NCBI GenBank assembly: GCA_030252795.1
Contig: CP127080.1
Location: 2,621,501 to 2,685,500, forward strand
Length of the DNA stretch: 64,000 bases
DNA from: Porticoccaceae bacterium LTM1
Lineage (GTDB): Bacteria; Pseudomonadota; Gammaproteobacteria; Pseudomonadales; Porticoccaceae
Direction of reading: 5' to 3'
Under the pieces are notes generated by a model that made no database searches, was not told the origin of the DNA, and worked only from the letters and a program-made list of their open reading frames with translations. The position numbers were made by a program, and so were the translations under genes. Below, piece after piece: positions 18,482 through 28,721 of the stretch (within the stretch, counting starts at the first letter, position 1; each line of letters opens with the position of its first letter).

Positions 18482-19639
18482 TTAATTCGCCAGTAACTGC
18501 CTGGCAATTACCAACTTCTGAACTTCCGAAGCACCTTCATAGATTCGCAGTGCCCGCACTTCCCGATACAATTTCTCCACCATTACACCACTGGTAACGC
18601 CAAGGCCACCAAACAATTGAACCGCCTTATCAATCACCTGCTGAGCAGCTTCGGTAGCATAGAGTTTGGCCATCGAAGCTTCCCGGGTAACACGTTCAGC
18701 AATACAGTCCTTGGTCCAGGCCGAGCGATAAATCAGCAATGCACTGGCATCAATATCCAGCGCCATTTCGGCCAGCTGGGTTTGCACTCCGGGAAGTTCC
18801 GCCATTGGAGCCCCAAACAGATTCCTCCGGGTGGTGCGTGCCAGCGCCTCGTCCAATGCTCGACGGGCAAAACCGAGTGCCGCAGCACCAACGGTGGTAC
18901 GGAATACATCGAGCGTTGCCATGGCAATTTTGAAACCCTGGCCAACTTCGCCGAGGAGATTCTGTTTCGATACTTTCAGATTATTGAATCTCAGTTTTGC
19001 CAAAGGATGTGGCGCTATGACTTCAATACGTTCTGCAATCTCAAGGCCTTCCGAATTGGCATCGACAATAAACGCTGACAAACCGCGTGCTCCTTCATCA
19101 CTGGTGCGGGCAAACACCACGTAAAAATCGGCAATGCCGCCATTGGAGATAAAGGTTTTTTCACCGTTAAGAATAAAGTCGTCACCTTCTGCCACCGCAC
19201 TGGTCGACAGCGCCGCAACATCGGAACCGGCCTCCGGCTCTGTGAGCGCAAAAGCGGCAATTTTTTTACCGTCGCGAACTGCAGGCAGATAATTTTGTTG
19301 TTGCTCGTCACTGCCAAACAAACTGATCGGCCCACTGCCGAGTCCTTGCATGGCAAAAGCAAAATCTGCCAGCCCGGAATGACGCGCCAAAGTCTCGCGA
19401 ATCAAACAGAGGCTGCGCACATCGAGCTTACCACCCTCACTACGAAGCGCGACCGAGTTATTCAGCCAGCCACCATCGGCAAGTTTTGACACGGCCTCAC
19501 GGCAGGCATCATCTACTTCTGCAATAGTATGGCCGTGTTCGCTATCGATGTTTTCCTCGGCCCAGGCATCAAGATTCATCGCCAGCTGTTTGTGCTGCGC
19601 TTCCAGAAAAGGCCAATCCAAAAAGGTTTTATCGCTCAT
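18482..19639 (-). CDS. Acyl-CoA dehydrogenase
   Basis: 385 residues from the ATG at 19639; the longer frame to 19687 runs into a palindromic repeat. FAD-binding [17 protein letters not shown] and [17 protein letters not shown] segments, and the catalytic base in [19 protein letters not shown] place it in the ACAD family. It lies between ridA and an enoyl-CoA hydratase and should oxidise an alicyclic or ring-opened CoA thioester in the aminobenzoyl-CoA route. Confidence 0.92.
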   Translation of the reverse strand: MSDKTFLDWPFLEAQHKQLAMNLDAWAEENIDSEHGHTIAEVDDACREAVSKLADGGWLNNSVALRSEGGKLDVRSLCLIRETLARHSGLADFAFAMQGLGSGPISLFGSDEQQQNYLPAVRDGKKIAAFALTEPEAGSDVAALSTSAVAEGDDFILNGEKTFISNGGIADFYVVFARTSDEGARGLSAFIVDANSEGLEIAERIEVIAPHPLAKLRFNNLKVSKQNLLGEVGQGFKIAMATLDVFRTTVGAAALGFARRALDEALARTTRRNLFGAPMAELPGVQTQLAEMALDIDASALLIYRSAWTKDCIAERVTREASMAKLYATEAAQQVIDKAVQLFGGLGVTSGVMVEKLYREVRALRIYEGASEVQKLVIARQLLAN

Positions 19640-19657
19640 AAATTCAAAATTCCCTAC

Positions 19658-19740
19658 GTCATTGCGAGGAGTAAAGCGACGCAGCAATCCAGTGACTAGC
19701 AGTTAGAGACACTGGTTCGCCACGCTTCGCTCGCGATGAC
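19658..19740. repeat. Family D palindrome pair
   Basis: GTCATTGCGAGGAGTAAAGC ... CCAGTG facing CACTGG ... CGCTCGCGATGAC, in the gap between acyl-CoA dehydrogenase and enoyl-CoA hydratase. The same family occurs at 59112-59188. Confidence 0.88.
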
Positions 19741-19749
19741 GCTCAAAAA

Positions 19750-20577
19750 TTAATTCCCCTCAAACACCGGCTTCTCTTTCGCCACAAACGCGTGATAGGC
19801 GCGTTCAAAATCTTTTGTCTGCATGCAGATTGCCTGTGCCTGTGCTTCCGCTTCTATGGCCTGATCAATGCTCATATTCCACTCCTGGTGGAGCATGGTT
19901 TTGGTGATGCCGTGAGCAAATGTCGGGCCTTCCAGTAAACGATGCGCCATGGCCCGGGTTTCGTCCAACAGGTTTTCAGATTCCACCAAGCGATTAAAGT
20001 AACCCCAGCGCTCCCCTTCTTCAGCACTCATGCTGCGACCGGTGTAAAGCAGTTCCGAAGCGCGACCCTGACCGATAATACGCGGCAACATAGCGCAAGC
20101 ACCCATATCGCAACCAGCTAATCCAACGCGGGTAAAGAGGAATGCGGTTTTGCACTCAGGCGTGCCATAGCGAAAATCCGAGGCCATGGCGACAATCGCT
20201 CCGGCGCCGACACTTACTCCGTCCACTGCGGCCAATATTGGCTGCGGGCAAGCGCGCATCGCCTTCACCAGATCACCGGTCATACGGGTAAAGTCCAGCA
20301 ATTCCCGCATATCCATTTTTACCAGCGGGCCGATAATGTCGTGTACATCGCCGCCGGAGCAGAAGTTACCCGCTGCGCCGGTCATCACGACTGCCTTTAC
20401 ATCGTCCACATACACCAGATCGCGGAACATATCCCGTAACTCGGCATAGGAATCAAAGGTCAATGGATTTTTACGGTCGGGAATATTCAGCGTTACCGTC
20501 GCCACACCGCGATCAAATGACCACAGGAAGTGCTCAGGGGAAAAGGTTTCGGGGTTAAAGCGATTTTTTGGGCGCAT
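19750..20577 (-). CDS. Enoyl-CoA hydratase/isomerase family protein
   Basis: 275 residues from the ATG at 20577. Crotonase fold with [20 protein letters not shown], the oxyanion-hole segments [20 protein letters not shown] and [20 protein letters not shown], and the [20 protein letters not shown] region. The glutamates used by classical hydratases are not obvious at the second site (GCDMG), so it may hydrolyse or isomerise rather than hydrate. Divergent from the monooxygenase/reductase gene, sharing a 300-bp control region. Confidence 0.88.
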   Translation of the reverse strand: MRPKNRFNPETFSPEHFLWSFDRGVATVTLNIPDRKNPLTFDSYAELRDMFRDLVYVDDVKAVVMTGAAGNFCSGGDVHDIIGPLVKMDMRELLDFTRMTGDLVKAMRACPQPILAAVDGVSVGAGAIVAMASDFRYGTPECKTAFLFTRVGLAGCDMGACAMLPRIIGQGRASELLYTGRSMSAEEGERWGYFNRLVESENLLDETRAMAHRLLEGPTFAHGITKTMLHQEWNMSIDQAIEAEAQAQAICMQTKDFERAYHAFVAKEKPVFEGN

Positions 20578-20627
20578 ATCTTTACTCAAATCTGTTGGAT
20601 GCCGTCGACTTCGCGCAGTGTTGTCAG

Positions 20628-20781
20628 GGTCGCACGTCTGACGTCGCATGTCGCACGCTAAATAAGGCAGCATCAAGAGTAGTGGGAGATAACTTCCCTA
20701 TTACCCCGATTATTTGCCAAACACTCAATCTTCCAGCATTGATGCTTTTAGCGTGCGACGTCAGACAAGCGACGTGTGACC
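20628..20781. repeat. Family A palindrome pair
   Basis: Left arm 20628-20662 (GGTCGCACGTCTGACGTCGC..) and right arm 20746-20781 (..GCGTGCGACGTCAGACAAGC) of the family A element. It fills much of the gap between the divergent enoyl-CoA hydratase and monooxygenase genes. Confidence 0.88.
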
Positions 20782-20832
20782 ATCAGTGACTACAATAATA
20801 CTTTACACATAAATAGAACAAACTTAATATAG

Positions 20833-20844
20833 TTTACATGTAAA
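20833..20844. promoter_or_regulatory. Candidate MarR operator, TTTACATGTAAA
   Basis: Perfect 12-bp palindrome 35 bp before the monooxygenase ATG, with a half copy CTTTACACAT at 20801. The extended sequence TTACATGTAAAGTAAT differs by one base from TTACACGTAAAGTAAT at 37900, next to the old-yellow-enzyme gene. Likely bound by the MarR protein at 17.5 kb. Confidence 0.65.
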
Positions 20845-20878
20845 GTAATTTGACGCCAACGTATTCGGAGCATCAATA

Positions 20879-23197
20879 ATGAAAATCGTCTGTCTGGGCG
20901 GCGGCCCATCCGGCCTCTATCTCGCCATCTCCATGAAACTGCGTAACCCCGAGCACGACATTACCGTTTACGAGCGCAACCAGCCCGGCGACACCTTTGG
21001 CTGGGGCGTGGTGTTCTCTGACCAGACCATGGAAAATCTGCAGGCCAACGACCCGGTCAGCGCCAAATCCATGATGGACGAGTTGATTCACTGGGACTAT
21101 ATCGACGTTACCATTAACGGCCAGACCGAACGTTCCGGTGGCCACGGCTTTATCGGTATCGGCCGCCGCCGCATGCTGCAGATTCTCAGCGAGCGCGCTG
21201 CAGAGCTAGGCATTAAACAGGAGTTCTCCACCGAGGTTCAGCTGGAAGACCTGCAAACCCGGTTTGCCGACGCCGACCTGATCGTCGCGGCCGACGGCCT
21301 CAACTCCAAAGTACGCAACTCCGATCACGAAGGCTTTGACTGCGATATCGAGATGCGTCCGAACAAGTTTGTCTGGCTGGGTACCAAGCACCGCTTTGAT
21401 GACGCCTTTACCTTTATTTTTGAAGAGACCGAACACGGCTGGATGTGGGTTCACGCCTATCAGTTCGACAACGAAACCTCGACCTTTATTGTCGAGTGCT
21501 CGCCGGAGACCTACGACAAGTGGGGCTTTGAGCATATGAGCCATGAAGAGAGCGCCGAAACCTGCCGTAAAATTTTCGAGAAGCACCTCAATGGCCACGA
21601 ACTGCTGACCAACTCCAAGCACATCCGCGGTTCCGCCTGGATCAACTTCCCTCGAGTGCTGTGCCACAACTGGGTCAAAGACAATATCGTGCTGATTGGC
21701 GACGCTGCCCACACCGCCCACTTCTCTATCGGTTCCGGTACCAAACTGGGCTTTGAGGATGCGATCTGTCTGGCCGAACATCTCAATTCAAATGAGTCCC
21801 TGCAGGAAGCCCTGAAAAACTATCAGGATGAACGCGAACTCGAAGCCCTGAAACTTCAGAGTGCCGCCCGCAACTCCATGAGCTGGTTTGAAGAGATCGG
21901 CCGCTACCTGAACTACGACACCAAGCAATTCGCCTATGCCCTTCTGACTCGCAGCCAGCGGGTCAGCCACGAAAACCTGCGCCTGCGCGACCAGGCGTGG
22001 CTGGCAAGCATCGAAAAAGACTTTGCCGACAAAGCCTATAAAGCCTGTGATATGGCAGCCCCTGCCGAACCGGTTGCGCCGATGTTCACGCCGTTCAAAC
22101 TGCGCGACATGACTTTGGCAAACCGCGTCGTGGTATCGCCAATGTCCATGTACAGCGCCAAAGACGGCCTGCCCGACGACTGGCACCTGGTGCACTACGG
22201 CAGCTTGGCCAAAGGCGGTGCCGGACTGGTTTACACCGAGATGACTGACGTCTCCGAAGAGGGTCGCATCACTCCGGGGTGTGCGGGCTTATGGAACGAC
22301 GAGCAGGAAGCCGCCTGGGCGCGTATCGTCAACTTTGTACACCAGCACAGTCAGGCAAAACTCTGCATGCAGCTCGGTCATGCCGGCCCTAAAGCTTCCA
22401 CAAAAGTACTCTGGGAAGGCATGGACCAACCGCTGGATCACGATAACTGGCAAGCCATGTCTGCTTCCGCCGTGCCCTACTCCAAGATCAACCAGGTTCC
22501 CCGCGCCATGACCCGTGAGGATATGGACACCGTTCGCGATCAGTATGTCGCCGCCGCCCGTCGTGCCGAGCGAGCCGGTTTTGACATGCTGGAAATGCAC
22601 TACGCCCACGGCTATTTGATGAGCGCATTTATTACTCCGGTACTCAACAAACGCGAAGACGAATACGGCGGCTCACTGGAAAACCGCCTGCGCTTCCCGC
22701 TGGAAGTATTCAGTGCAGTGCGCGATGTATGGCCAGCCAACAAGCCGATCTCGGTGCGTATATCCTCCAACGACTGGGTGGGTGACCTTGGGGTAACCCC
22801 GCAGGAGTCTGTGGAAATTGCCAAGGCATTCAGCGCCGCTGGTGTCGATATTATCGACGTCTCCGCAGGACAAACCACACCAGACGCACGACCGGTTTAC
22901 GGCCGCATGTTCCAGACCCCGTTTGCCGACCAGATTCGCAACGAAGCCAAAGTGGCCACCATGGCTGTGGGCAATATTTTTGAAGTGGACCACGTCAACA
23001 GCATACTCGCCGCCGGCCGAGCTGACCTTTGCTGCCTGGCTCGCCCACACCTTACGGATCCCAACTGGACTATCCGTGCTGCCGCCCAACAGCACTACCA
23101 TGGCAACGCCGTAAAAGTACCGGTACAGTACGAATCGGGCTTTGACCAACTGGAACGCAACCTGCAACGCGCTGCGGATATGGCGATTAATGCGTGA
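20879..23197 (+). CDS. 2-Aminobenzoyl-CoA monooxygenase/reductase-type fusion
   Basis: 772 residues. Residues 1-~385 are a flavoprotein monooxygenase: [17 protein letters not shown] dinucleotide fold, [14 protein letters not shown], and [20 protein letters not shown]. Residues ~395-772 are an old-yellow-enzyme domain: [50 protein letters not shown] and [17 protein letters not shown]. This order is that of aminobenzoyl-CoA (and salicylyl-CoA hydroxylase-type) fusion enzymes, which hydroxylate and reduce the aromatic ring of a CoA thioester. Ribosome site CGGAG precedes the ATG. Nearby RidA, MarR and an aryl-CoA ligase favour 2-aminobenzoyl-CoA as substrate. Confidence 0.9.
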   Translation: MKIVCLGGGPSGLYLAISMKLRNPEHDITVYERNQPGDTFGWGVVFSDQTMENLQANDPVSAKSMMDELIHWDYIDVTINGQTERSGGHGFIGIGRRRMLQILSERAAELGIKQEFSTEVQLEDLQTRFADADLIVAADGLNSKVRNSDHEGFDCDIEMRPNKFVWLGTKHRFDDAFTFIFEETEHGWMWVHAYQFDNETSTFIVECSPETYDKWGFEHMSHEESAETCRKIFEKHLNGHELLTNSKHIRGSAWINFPRVLCHNWVKDNIVLIGDAAHTAHFSIGSGTKLGFEDAICLAEHLNSNESLQEALKNYQDERELEALKLQSAARNSMSWFEEIGRYLNYDTKQFAYALLTRSQRVSHENLRLRDQAWLASIEKDFADKAYKACDMAAPAEPVAPMFTPFKLRDMTLANRVVVSPMSMYSAKDGLPDDWHLVHYGSLAKGGAGLVYTEMTDVSEEGRITPGCAGLWNDEQEAAWARIVNFVHQHSQAKLCMQLGHAGPKASTKVLWEGMDQPLDHDNWQAMSASAVPYSKINQVPRAMTREDMDTVRDQYVAAARRAERAGFDMLEMHYAHGYLMSAFITPVLNKREDEYGGSLENRLRFPLEVFSAVRDVWPANKPISVRISSNDWVGDLGVTPQESVEIAKAFSAAGVDIIDVSAGQTTPDARPVYGRMFQTPFADQIRNEAKVATMAVGNIFEVDHVNSILAAGRADLCCLARPHLTDPNWTIRAAAQQHYHGNAVKVPVQYESGFDQLERNLQRAADMAINA

Positions 23198-23216
23198 TTT
23201 TTGATTGTCATCCCCG

Positions 23217-23269
23217 CGCAGGCGGGGATCCACAAATAAACAATGGATTCCCGCCTACGCGGGAATGAC
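23217..23269. repeat. Family B palindrome pair
   Basis: GTCATCCCCGCGCAGGCGGG facing CCCGCCTACGCGGGAATGAC, in the gap between the fusion enzyme and the SDR. Confidence 0.9.
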
Positions 23270-23287
23270 AAAAAAGCGAGAAAATAC

Positions 23288-24055
23288 ATGAACACACTGC
23301 AAGGCAAACACGCCGTGGTTACCGGCGCTGGCCGCGGTATTGGCGCCGCCATTGCCAAAACCCTGATCGCTGCCGGCTGCAAAGTCACCCTGATGGGCCG
23401 CACACAATCCCATCTCGACGATCGCTTTGCAGAACTGGGCCCCAACACCCAGGCAATTTCTGTCGACGTTACCGACCCAGCTGCCGTTACCGCCGCCTTT
23501 ACAAAAGCCCGTGATGGTTTTGGCTCCATCGACATCCTGGTCAACAACGCCGGTGCCGCTGAAGCCAAGCCCTACCTGAAATCCAGCAATGAGGAATGGC
23601 ACAACTGCATCGCTGTTAATCTGAACGGCGTGCACTACTGCACCCAAGCCGCCCTGCCCGACATGCTCGAGAAAGGCGCTGGTCGTATCATTAATATCGC
23701 CAGTACCGCTGCACAAAAAGGCTACGCCTACGTCGCCGCATACACTGCCGCCAAACACGGCGTACTCGGTTTAACCCGCGCACTGGCCCTGGAGTTCGCC
23801 ACCAAAGGCATCACGATCAATGCCGTCTGTCCCGGTTATACCGAAACGGATATTGTTAAAGATGCTATTAAAAATATCGTTGCCAAAACCGGCAGAACAG
23901 AAGAAGAGGCTCGCGCGGAACTCACCAAAACCAATCCACAACGCCGGTTAATTCAGCCGCAGGAAGTAGCTAATACTGTATTGTGGCTGTGTGGCGATCA
24001 GGCTGGATCAATTACCGGACAGGGGGTATCTGTGGCTGGTGGTGAGGTGATGTAA
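23288..24055 (+). CDS. Short-chain dehydrogenase (3-hydroxyacyl-CoA dehydrogenase type)
   Basis: 255 residues from the ATG at 23288; the frame upstream is repeat sequence. NAD(P) site VVTGAGRGIGAAIAKTL, NNAG motif in DILVNNAGAAE, catalytic Ser and YxxxK in IINIASTAAQKGYAYVAAYT with AAK. Probably oxidises a hydroxyacyl intermediate in the aminobenzoyl-CoA pathway. A strong terminator follows. Confidence 0.9.
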   Translation: MNTLQGKHAVVTGAGRGIGAAIAKTLIAAGCKVTLMGRTQSHLDDRFAELGPNTQAISVDVTDPAAVTAAFTKARDGFGSIDILVNNAGAAEAKPYLKSSNEEWHNCIAVNLNGVHYCTQAALPDMLEKGAGRIINIASTAAQKGYAYVAAYTAAKHGVLGLTRALALEFATKGITINAVCPGYTETDIVKDAIKNIVAKTGRTEEEARAELTKTNPQRRLIQPQEVANTVLWLCGDQAGSITGQGVSVAGGEVM

Positions 24056-24080
24056 CAGTCTGAAGAAAACCCAGAAATAA

Positions 24081-24118
24081 AAATGCCCTGACTATCGTTG
24101 ATAATCAGGGCATTTTTT
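24081..24118 (+). terminator. Terminator after the SDR (bidirectional)
   Basis: AAATGCCCTGA-N-TCAGGGCATTT stem followed by TTTTT on the plus strand and preceded by AAATAAAA, so it can serve both the SDR and the convergent DUF805 gene. Confidence 0.9.
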
Positions 24119-24123
24119 AACAG

Positions 24124-24495
24124 TTAAGCCATTTGTACTTTAGGGCTGTCACCGTATTCATTTGAACCATCATTACTGTCCTGTACAGAGAACACCAGGA
24201 AAATAATCCAGCCAACCAGTGGAACCAGGTTAATCAGCACCCACCAACCACTACGACCGGTATCGTGCATACGGCGCACGCTCACTGCGATGCTCGGGAT
24301 CAGGATAAATAGAGAATAAAACCCGCCCAGAACACCAAGCCCAACTTCTGAATTGAACATTCCAGTCAAGCCATCAATAAAACCCATAGCAAATGAAATA
24401 ATTAAGTTAAACAACACAAAAAACCAGTACTCTGATCGACGAGCACGGCCAGAAAATACTGCATACTTTTTGATAACTGCCAGATAGTAGTTCAT
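24124..24495 (-). CDS. DUF805 family membrane protein
   Basis: 123 residues with the YYLAVIKKYAVFSGRARRSE opening typical of DUF805, then three to four membrane segments and the conserved VRRMHDTGRSGWW loop. Inner-membrane protein of unknown role. The following 195 bp (24496-24690) hold no recognisable feature. Confidence 0.9.
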   Translation of the reverse strand: MNYYLAVIKKYAVFSGRARRSEYWFFVLFNLIISFAMGFIDGLTGMFNSEVGLGVLGGFYSLFILIPSIAVSVRRMHDTGRSGWWVLINLVPLVGWIIFLVFSVQDSNDGSNEYGDSPKVQMA

Positions 24496-24690
24496 TTCTC
24501 TCTTCCTGATTAATTAAGTTATTGCTTCCAAACATTCCGTATTGGGCTGTGATTTAACTAAAAACCTCTATTTGGCCACCCAACTACAGCCCGTTTATAA
24601 TACCTCTCTATTTCAGGAATTTGAAACGCAAATATTTTTTGATTATTTATTACACATTAAGACCAACCATTAGCCAGAAAACTGCTGCAA

Positions 24691-25887
24691 TCACTCTGAC
24701 CTAACCGATTTCTGTACCAGTGAACGGATGTGCTTTTTCATACTGTCATCCAGATGAGTAGTGCGTTGCCGGATTATGCCATTGGCATCCACCAGAAAGT
24801 AGGTAGGGTAACTGTTGACATCCCACTGGGTAAGAATGTCGCCACTTGGGCCAATGTGCCAATTTACCCAAGGCATGGGCTGTTCGCTCTGCTGAAATCC
24901 CAACACCTCTTCCACATCATCATCAATACTGATCGAAATGACTTCAAAGGGCATCTCCACCAATTCAGTTTTCAGCACCGCAATTTCAGGCATAGCCTCC
25001 CGACAAGGCCCACACCATGTGCTCCAGAAGTCAATCAGGACCACCTTGCCTCGATACCGACTTAGCTGGTCAATCTTCTGATCCAATGTTTTGGCCGTCA
25101 CATCAGGAAGCTCGCTACCAGGAAGCAGTGCTCTGAGGGAGAATAACTTTCCTTCCACCACTTCTTTGACAGTGTCTCGATACAAGCTGACATCTCCATA
25201 CTGCTGGATCGCCTGCTCAGAAAACACACTTAAATCATTTAAAGCCAGTTGACGCATACTGTCTTTTACCGAACCTGCCTGAATTACATCAATCGCCAAT
25301 TTGACACGCTGAAATGCCGCCTCTGCTTTCACCTGACGATGTGGGCTTTTATTCATTATCCGAGTCCAGACATTTTGCTGTTCCGCATATTGCTCCAGGA
25401 ATGCCATGTGCACTGGCAAATCAATCACTCCGACCAGACCAGGCTTGTCAATATGATCACTCAGTGCCGAAGTTACAATTCGTTCAGAAATCGCTTTCAA
25501 ATCCTGCTCAGGGAAATTCGATTTACCCTCTTGACCCTGAGAACTCAACAGATAGGAATGCATCGAAAATAACCGCATTGCCAAATAACCAGTATCACTT
25601 TCAGGCGCAGTCTTAATCAGCTCAATAGCAGCCAACAAAGTGGGAATCATGTTAAATGACTGCTGTTTTTCCTGAAAGACCTTGAGTGCCTGCTGATACT
25701 CTTCTGGGTCACTGTACTTTGTTACTTTTGAATCTCTACGAAGCTTTCTCAGTTCTTCAGAATATTCAAGTGCGTACTCAATCTCATTCTTCAATGACTC
25801 TGCAGGCGCCACCTGACAAAGTCCAATTACAGAAAACAATAAAAAGAAACCAGAAACCAATCCACCAACAAGATAATGCTGTTTCAT
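24691..25887 (-). CDS. TlpA-like exported thioredoxin-fold protein (locus 2)
   Basis: 398 residues from the ATG at 25887, served by GGAGGGAG; the frame reaches a GTG at 25893. A hydrophobic signal segment (GLVSGFFLLFSVIGLCQVA, with a possible lipobox cysteine) is followed by a ~220-residue helical region and a C-terminal AhpC/TlpA domain with FWSTWCGPCREAMPEI and a cis-Pro at SYPTYFLV. Periplasmic thiol-disulfide exchange is likely. It occupies the same place after a receptor gene as the unrelated-looking thioredoxin protein of locus 1. Confidence 0.85.
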   Translation of the reverse strand: MKQHYLVGGLVSGFFLLFSVIGLCQVAPAESLKNEIEYALEYSEELRKLRRDSKVTKYSDPEEYQQALKVFQEKQQSFNMIPTLLAAIELIKTAPESDTGYLAMRLFSMHSYLLSSQGQEGKSNFPEQDLKAISERIVTSALSDHIDKPGLVGVIDLPVHMAFLEQYAEQQNVWTRIMNKSPHRQVKAEAAFQRVKLAIDVIQAGSVKDSMRQLALNDLSVFSEQAIQQYGDVSLYRDTVKEVVEGKLFSLRALLPGSELPDVTAKTLDQKIDQLSRYRGKVVLIDFWSTWCGPCREAMPEIAVLKTELVEMPFEVISISIDDDVEEVLGFQQSEQPMPWVNWHIGPSGDILTQWDVNSYPTYFLVDANGIIRQRTTHLDDSMKKHIRSLVQKSVRSE

Positions 25888-25931
25888 AAGCACACTCCCT
25901 CCAGCTTCAAAATGACAAATATCACAATGTC

Positions 25932-25974
25932 ATTTCACGCACTGGAAACTGCAGATTTTTCCAGCGCGTGAAAT
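25932..25974. other. Hairpin between receptor and TlpA-like gene (locus 2)
   Basis: Arms ATTTCACGCACTGG (25932-25945) and CCAGCGCGTGAAAT (25961-25974) pair at 13 of 14 positions. No T run, so it may lower read-through or protect the upstream receptor transcript rather than end it. Confidence 0.65.
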
Positions 25975-26001
25975 TCATAACATCAAAAATATTTTTTGGA
26001 A

Positions 26002-28632
26002 TTACCAGATTTTGACAACACCTAGAGAAAGGTATCGCCCAAGGATATCTGCATTGGCGCCATCGAAATCACTGACACCAAAACCGTATACATACCCAGG
26101 CTGACGCTGAAACAAATTACTGGCACTCAGGGAAATACGGGTACCGGCCAACCAGCCAGTAGATTTCTCCACATCATAGGATAGGTTGACATTTACGGTC
26201 GTCCAGGAAGGGACATGCCGCCTTGCGGGCTCCGGAATTGCCTGACGAATCTCATCATAGCTATCCACATAATTGATTGACACCGTGGCACTGGTTCGAT
26301 CACCTGACCAGGACAAGGATGCATTCATTTTCAAATCCACTGGTGAATAGACTGTACTGGTCGTATCCAGAAAAGGAACTCCCGCTGTCTTTTTATCGCC
26401 ATACTCAAAGAGATATGTACCTGCGACAGCGAAAACGAATTGACCTAACCCCGTTTCAAATCCGTAATCCAGATTAAAATCCAGGCCAGATTGACGATGA
26501 ATGGAGATATTGGTCAGTCGATTATCAAAAATCGCCTGAAAATCTTCGACATCAATGCCCGCTGTATTAGTAAAAAACGGGCCACTGGCATAGGCGTCTA
26601 TCAATGCCTGAAATTGAGGTTCACCTTTACGAATAATCGCTGCACCGTAAATATATTCATCAATAAACACGTCTCCAAAGTCACCACTATCGAGAGGTAC
26701 GGCTATTCGGTCTTCAAACTCAATATCATAATAAGTCAGTGACACACTTAAACCGGGAAAGCTCAGTGGTTCATAATCCACACCTGCGGTAAAGGTAGTT
26801 GCCGTTTCTGGCTCCAGATCTGGCGCAATACCATAAAGAAGCAGTGTCGCCAGCTCACCACCGGGATCATTGGGCGCCAAAATAATTCTCGATGAAGAAC
26901 TGGTCGGAGTTGTCGGATTCATCTCATTCAGCAATGGGGCCTTGAAAGAAGTTCCCCAAGTGGTGCGAAACCTCACTCCGTCCACCGGTGACCACATTAA
27001 TCCTATTTTGGGATCGACAGAGCTACCAAACTCGTCATAGCGTTCAACACGTGCCGCCAGTGACAGGCTGAGCTCTTTGGCAAGGGACATACTATTTTCA
27101 TCACCAATGACCGGTAAAAACAGTTCTCCGGAAACAGCTTCTACGTTCCTGTCACCCTCAACAAAAGAAAGCGACTCATCATTAAAGCCGGGAATTTCAA
27201 ACGAGGAAGTCACTCCATTCAGGGACTCTTTCCGATACTGGGCATTGATTGCCAGTCTCGCCTCGCCACCACTCATCGAAAATAAGACCCCATCCGCCTT
27301 CACATCCAGCACCTGAACCTTGGAGGTATCGGAATTTTTGAAAAATGGTGCTGGTTCAAAAACAGCTATGCCCAATAATGTATCACTGGAGAGATCAGTT
27401 TCACTAACTGAGCCACTAACATCCAATTGCCAACTGTCATTCAAATCAATACGAGTTCCAGCTACCACACTCCACTGCTTGGATGAGGTAATGGATTGCT
27501 GGCGAATAAACCCACCGGCAAGAATCACATCGCTGGTAAAGTCTCGATCAGAGAAAAGTGCATCTGTGTATAATTCAACGCGGTCAGTCAACTGCTGAGT
27601 TGCTGCAAATAACAAGGTTTCATCTTCTCGTTCGCCAACGATTGAGTTTCCCTGAATTCGCCCCTTGGTAGCCTCGCGCGTAGAAGAATCTAGCGGGTTG
27701 CGATCATTGATAGTCAGGCTGACAAGCGCATTACCCGATCTCCAACTCGTGCCAAATGTTTGGCCGAATTCGATTTTCCTGGCATTGCCATCGGTATGAT
27801 CACCATATCGAATACGTGTTTCTGCGCCTTCATAATTACTACGCAGGGTAAAATTCACTACCCCACCAACTGCATCAGAACCGTAAATTGCCGAGGCACC
27901 ATCTGTCAGAACGTCAACGCGCTCAATTGCTGACAACGGTATCATTGAGATATCAACTACATCTCCATTGTTTGATGGCGCGAGACGACGACCATTCAAA
28001 AGAACCAACGTGGAATCATTACCCAATCCACGCAAATTCACTCCCGAACTTTTACTGATATTACCACCGGCACCACTCAGCAGGCTGCCATACTCATTAA
28101 TACCTGCACCATGATTTTGCGATAAATTGCGCAAAAACTGCTCGATGGTTACAAATCCAGACTGTTCAATATCGGTTTGGTCAAACGTTAAAACGGGTGA
28201 TGCTGACACATCCACACCACGAATATTGGATCCGGTTACAACAATCTCTTCCAGCTCAGGTGATTTGCGGGAATCATCGTCATCTTCTTTTTCCTGAATT
28301 ACCACCATATTTTCGGTGACAAAGCGATAGGTCAGGTTGGTACCCTCCAATAATTTATCCAACGCTGACTCAATTGTCAGGTTGCCAGATACCGCTTTTG
28401 AACGGCTATTGGTACCAAGGTTACGTGGGACAATAATTTGTACATCAGTTTCGCTGGCCAGCTCTACCAAAGCTGTCGCAGTATTTTGCTCAGGGATATC
28501 TATTTCCAGGGCTTTACTCTCGGAAAATGCTGATGGTGCAATAGCAGAAAACGTTGCAGCCAGCGCAATACTAATCCCCCGACGTCGGAGAGAAACCCTA
28601 CCCCATTTTTTGGCTTCGGCGATCTTTATCAT
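26002..28632 (-). CDS. TonB-dependent receptor with STN domain (locus 2)
   Basis: 876 residues. Basic leader and signal peptide (ISIALAATFSAIAPSAFS), STN domain (about 45-112), TonB-box-like LEEIVVTGSNIRG (~128), plug with LRGLGNDSTLVLLNGRRLAP and DGASAIYGSDAVGGVVNFTL, then a barrel ending LGVVKIW. Same architecture as the 9.3-12.4 kb receptor but clearly diverged. Expected ligand unknown. Own promoter at 28684-28713; ribosome site GGAGATGG. Confidence 0.93.
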   Translation of the reverse strand: MIKIAEAKKWGRVSLRRRGISIALAATFSAIAPSAFSESKALEIDIPEQNTATALVELASETDVQIIVPRNLGTNSRSKAVSGNLTIESALDKLLEGTNLTYRFVTENMVVIQEKEDDDDSRKSPELEEIVVTGSNIRGVDVSASPVLTFDQTDIEQSGFVTIEQFLRNLSQNHGAGINEYGSLLSGAGGNISKSSGVNLRGLGNDSTLVLLNGRRLAPSNNGDVVDISMIPLSAIERVDVLTDGASAIYGSDAVGGVVNFTLRSNYEGAETRIRYGDHTDGNARKIEFGQTFGTSWRSGNALVSLTINDRNPLDSSTREATKGRIQGNSIVGEREDETLLFAATQQLTDRVELYTDALFSDRDFTSDVILAGGFIRQQSITSSKQWSVVAGTRIDLNDSWQLDVSGSVSETDLSSDTLLGIAVFEPAPFFKNSDTSKVQVLDVKADGVLFSMSGGEARLAINAQYRKESLNGVTSSFEIPGFNDESLSFVEGDRNVEAVSGELFLPVIGDENSMSLAKELSLSLAARVERYDEFGSSVDPKIGLMWSPVDGVRFRTTWGTSFKAPLLNEMNPTTPTSSSSRIILAPNDPGGELATLLLYGIAPDLEPETATTFTAGVDYEPLSFPGLSVSLTYYDIEFEDRIAVPLDSGDFGDVFIDEYIYGAAIIRKGEPQFQALIDAYASGPFFTNTAGIDVEDFQAIFDNRLTNISIHRQSGLDFNLDYGFETGLGQFVFAVAGTYLFEYGDKKTAGVPFLDTTSTVYSPVDLKMNASLSWSGDRTSATVSINYVDSYDEIRQAIPEPARRHVPSWTTVNVNLSYDVEKSTGWLAGTRISLSASNLFQRQPGYVYGFGVSDFDGANADILGRYLSLGVVKIW

Positions 28633-28683
28633 ATTTCCATCTCCAGAATTTCAAATTCCAGGCTTTCAAAAGCCCTTCGAGAT

Positions 28684-28713
28684 TGATACGCGCCGATCGA
28701 CAATTTCTACCCC
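28684..28713 (-). promoter_or_regulatory. ECF-type promoter before the locus 2 receptor
   Basis: Minus strand: GGGGTAGAAAT-N12-CGTATCA, starting 8 bp after the fecR stop and about 50 bp before the receptor ATG. The same two blocks at the same spacing precede the sigma gene (30389-30418). Confidence 0.8.
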
Positions 28714-28721
28714 TCTTTCAA

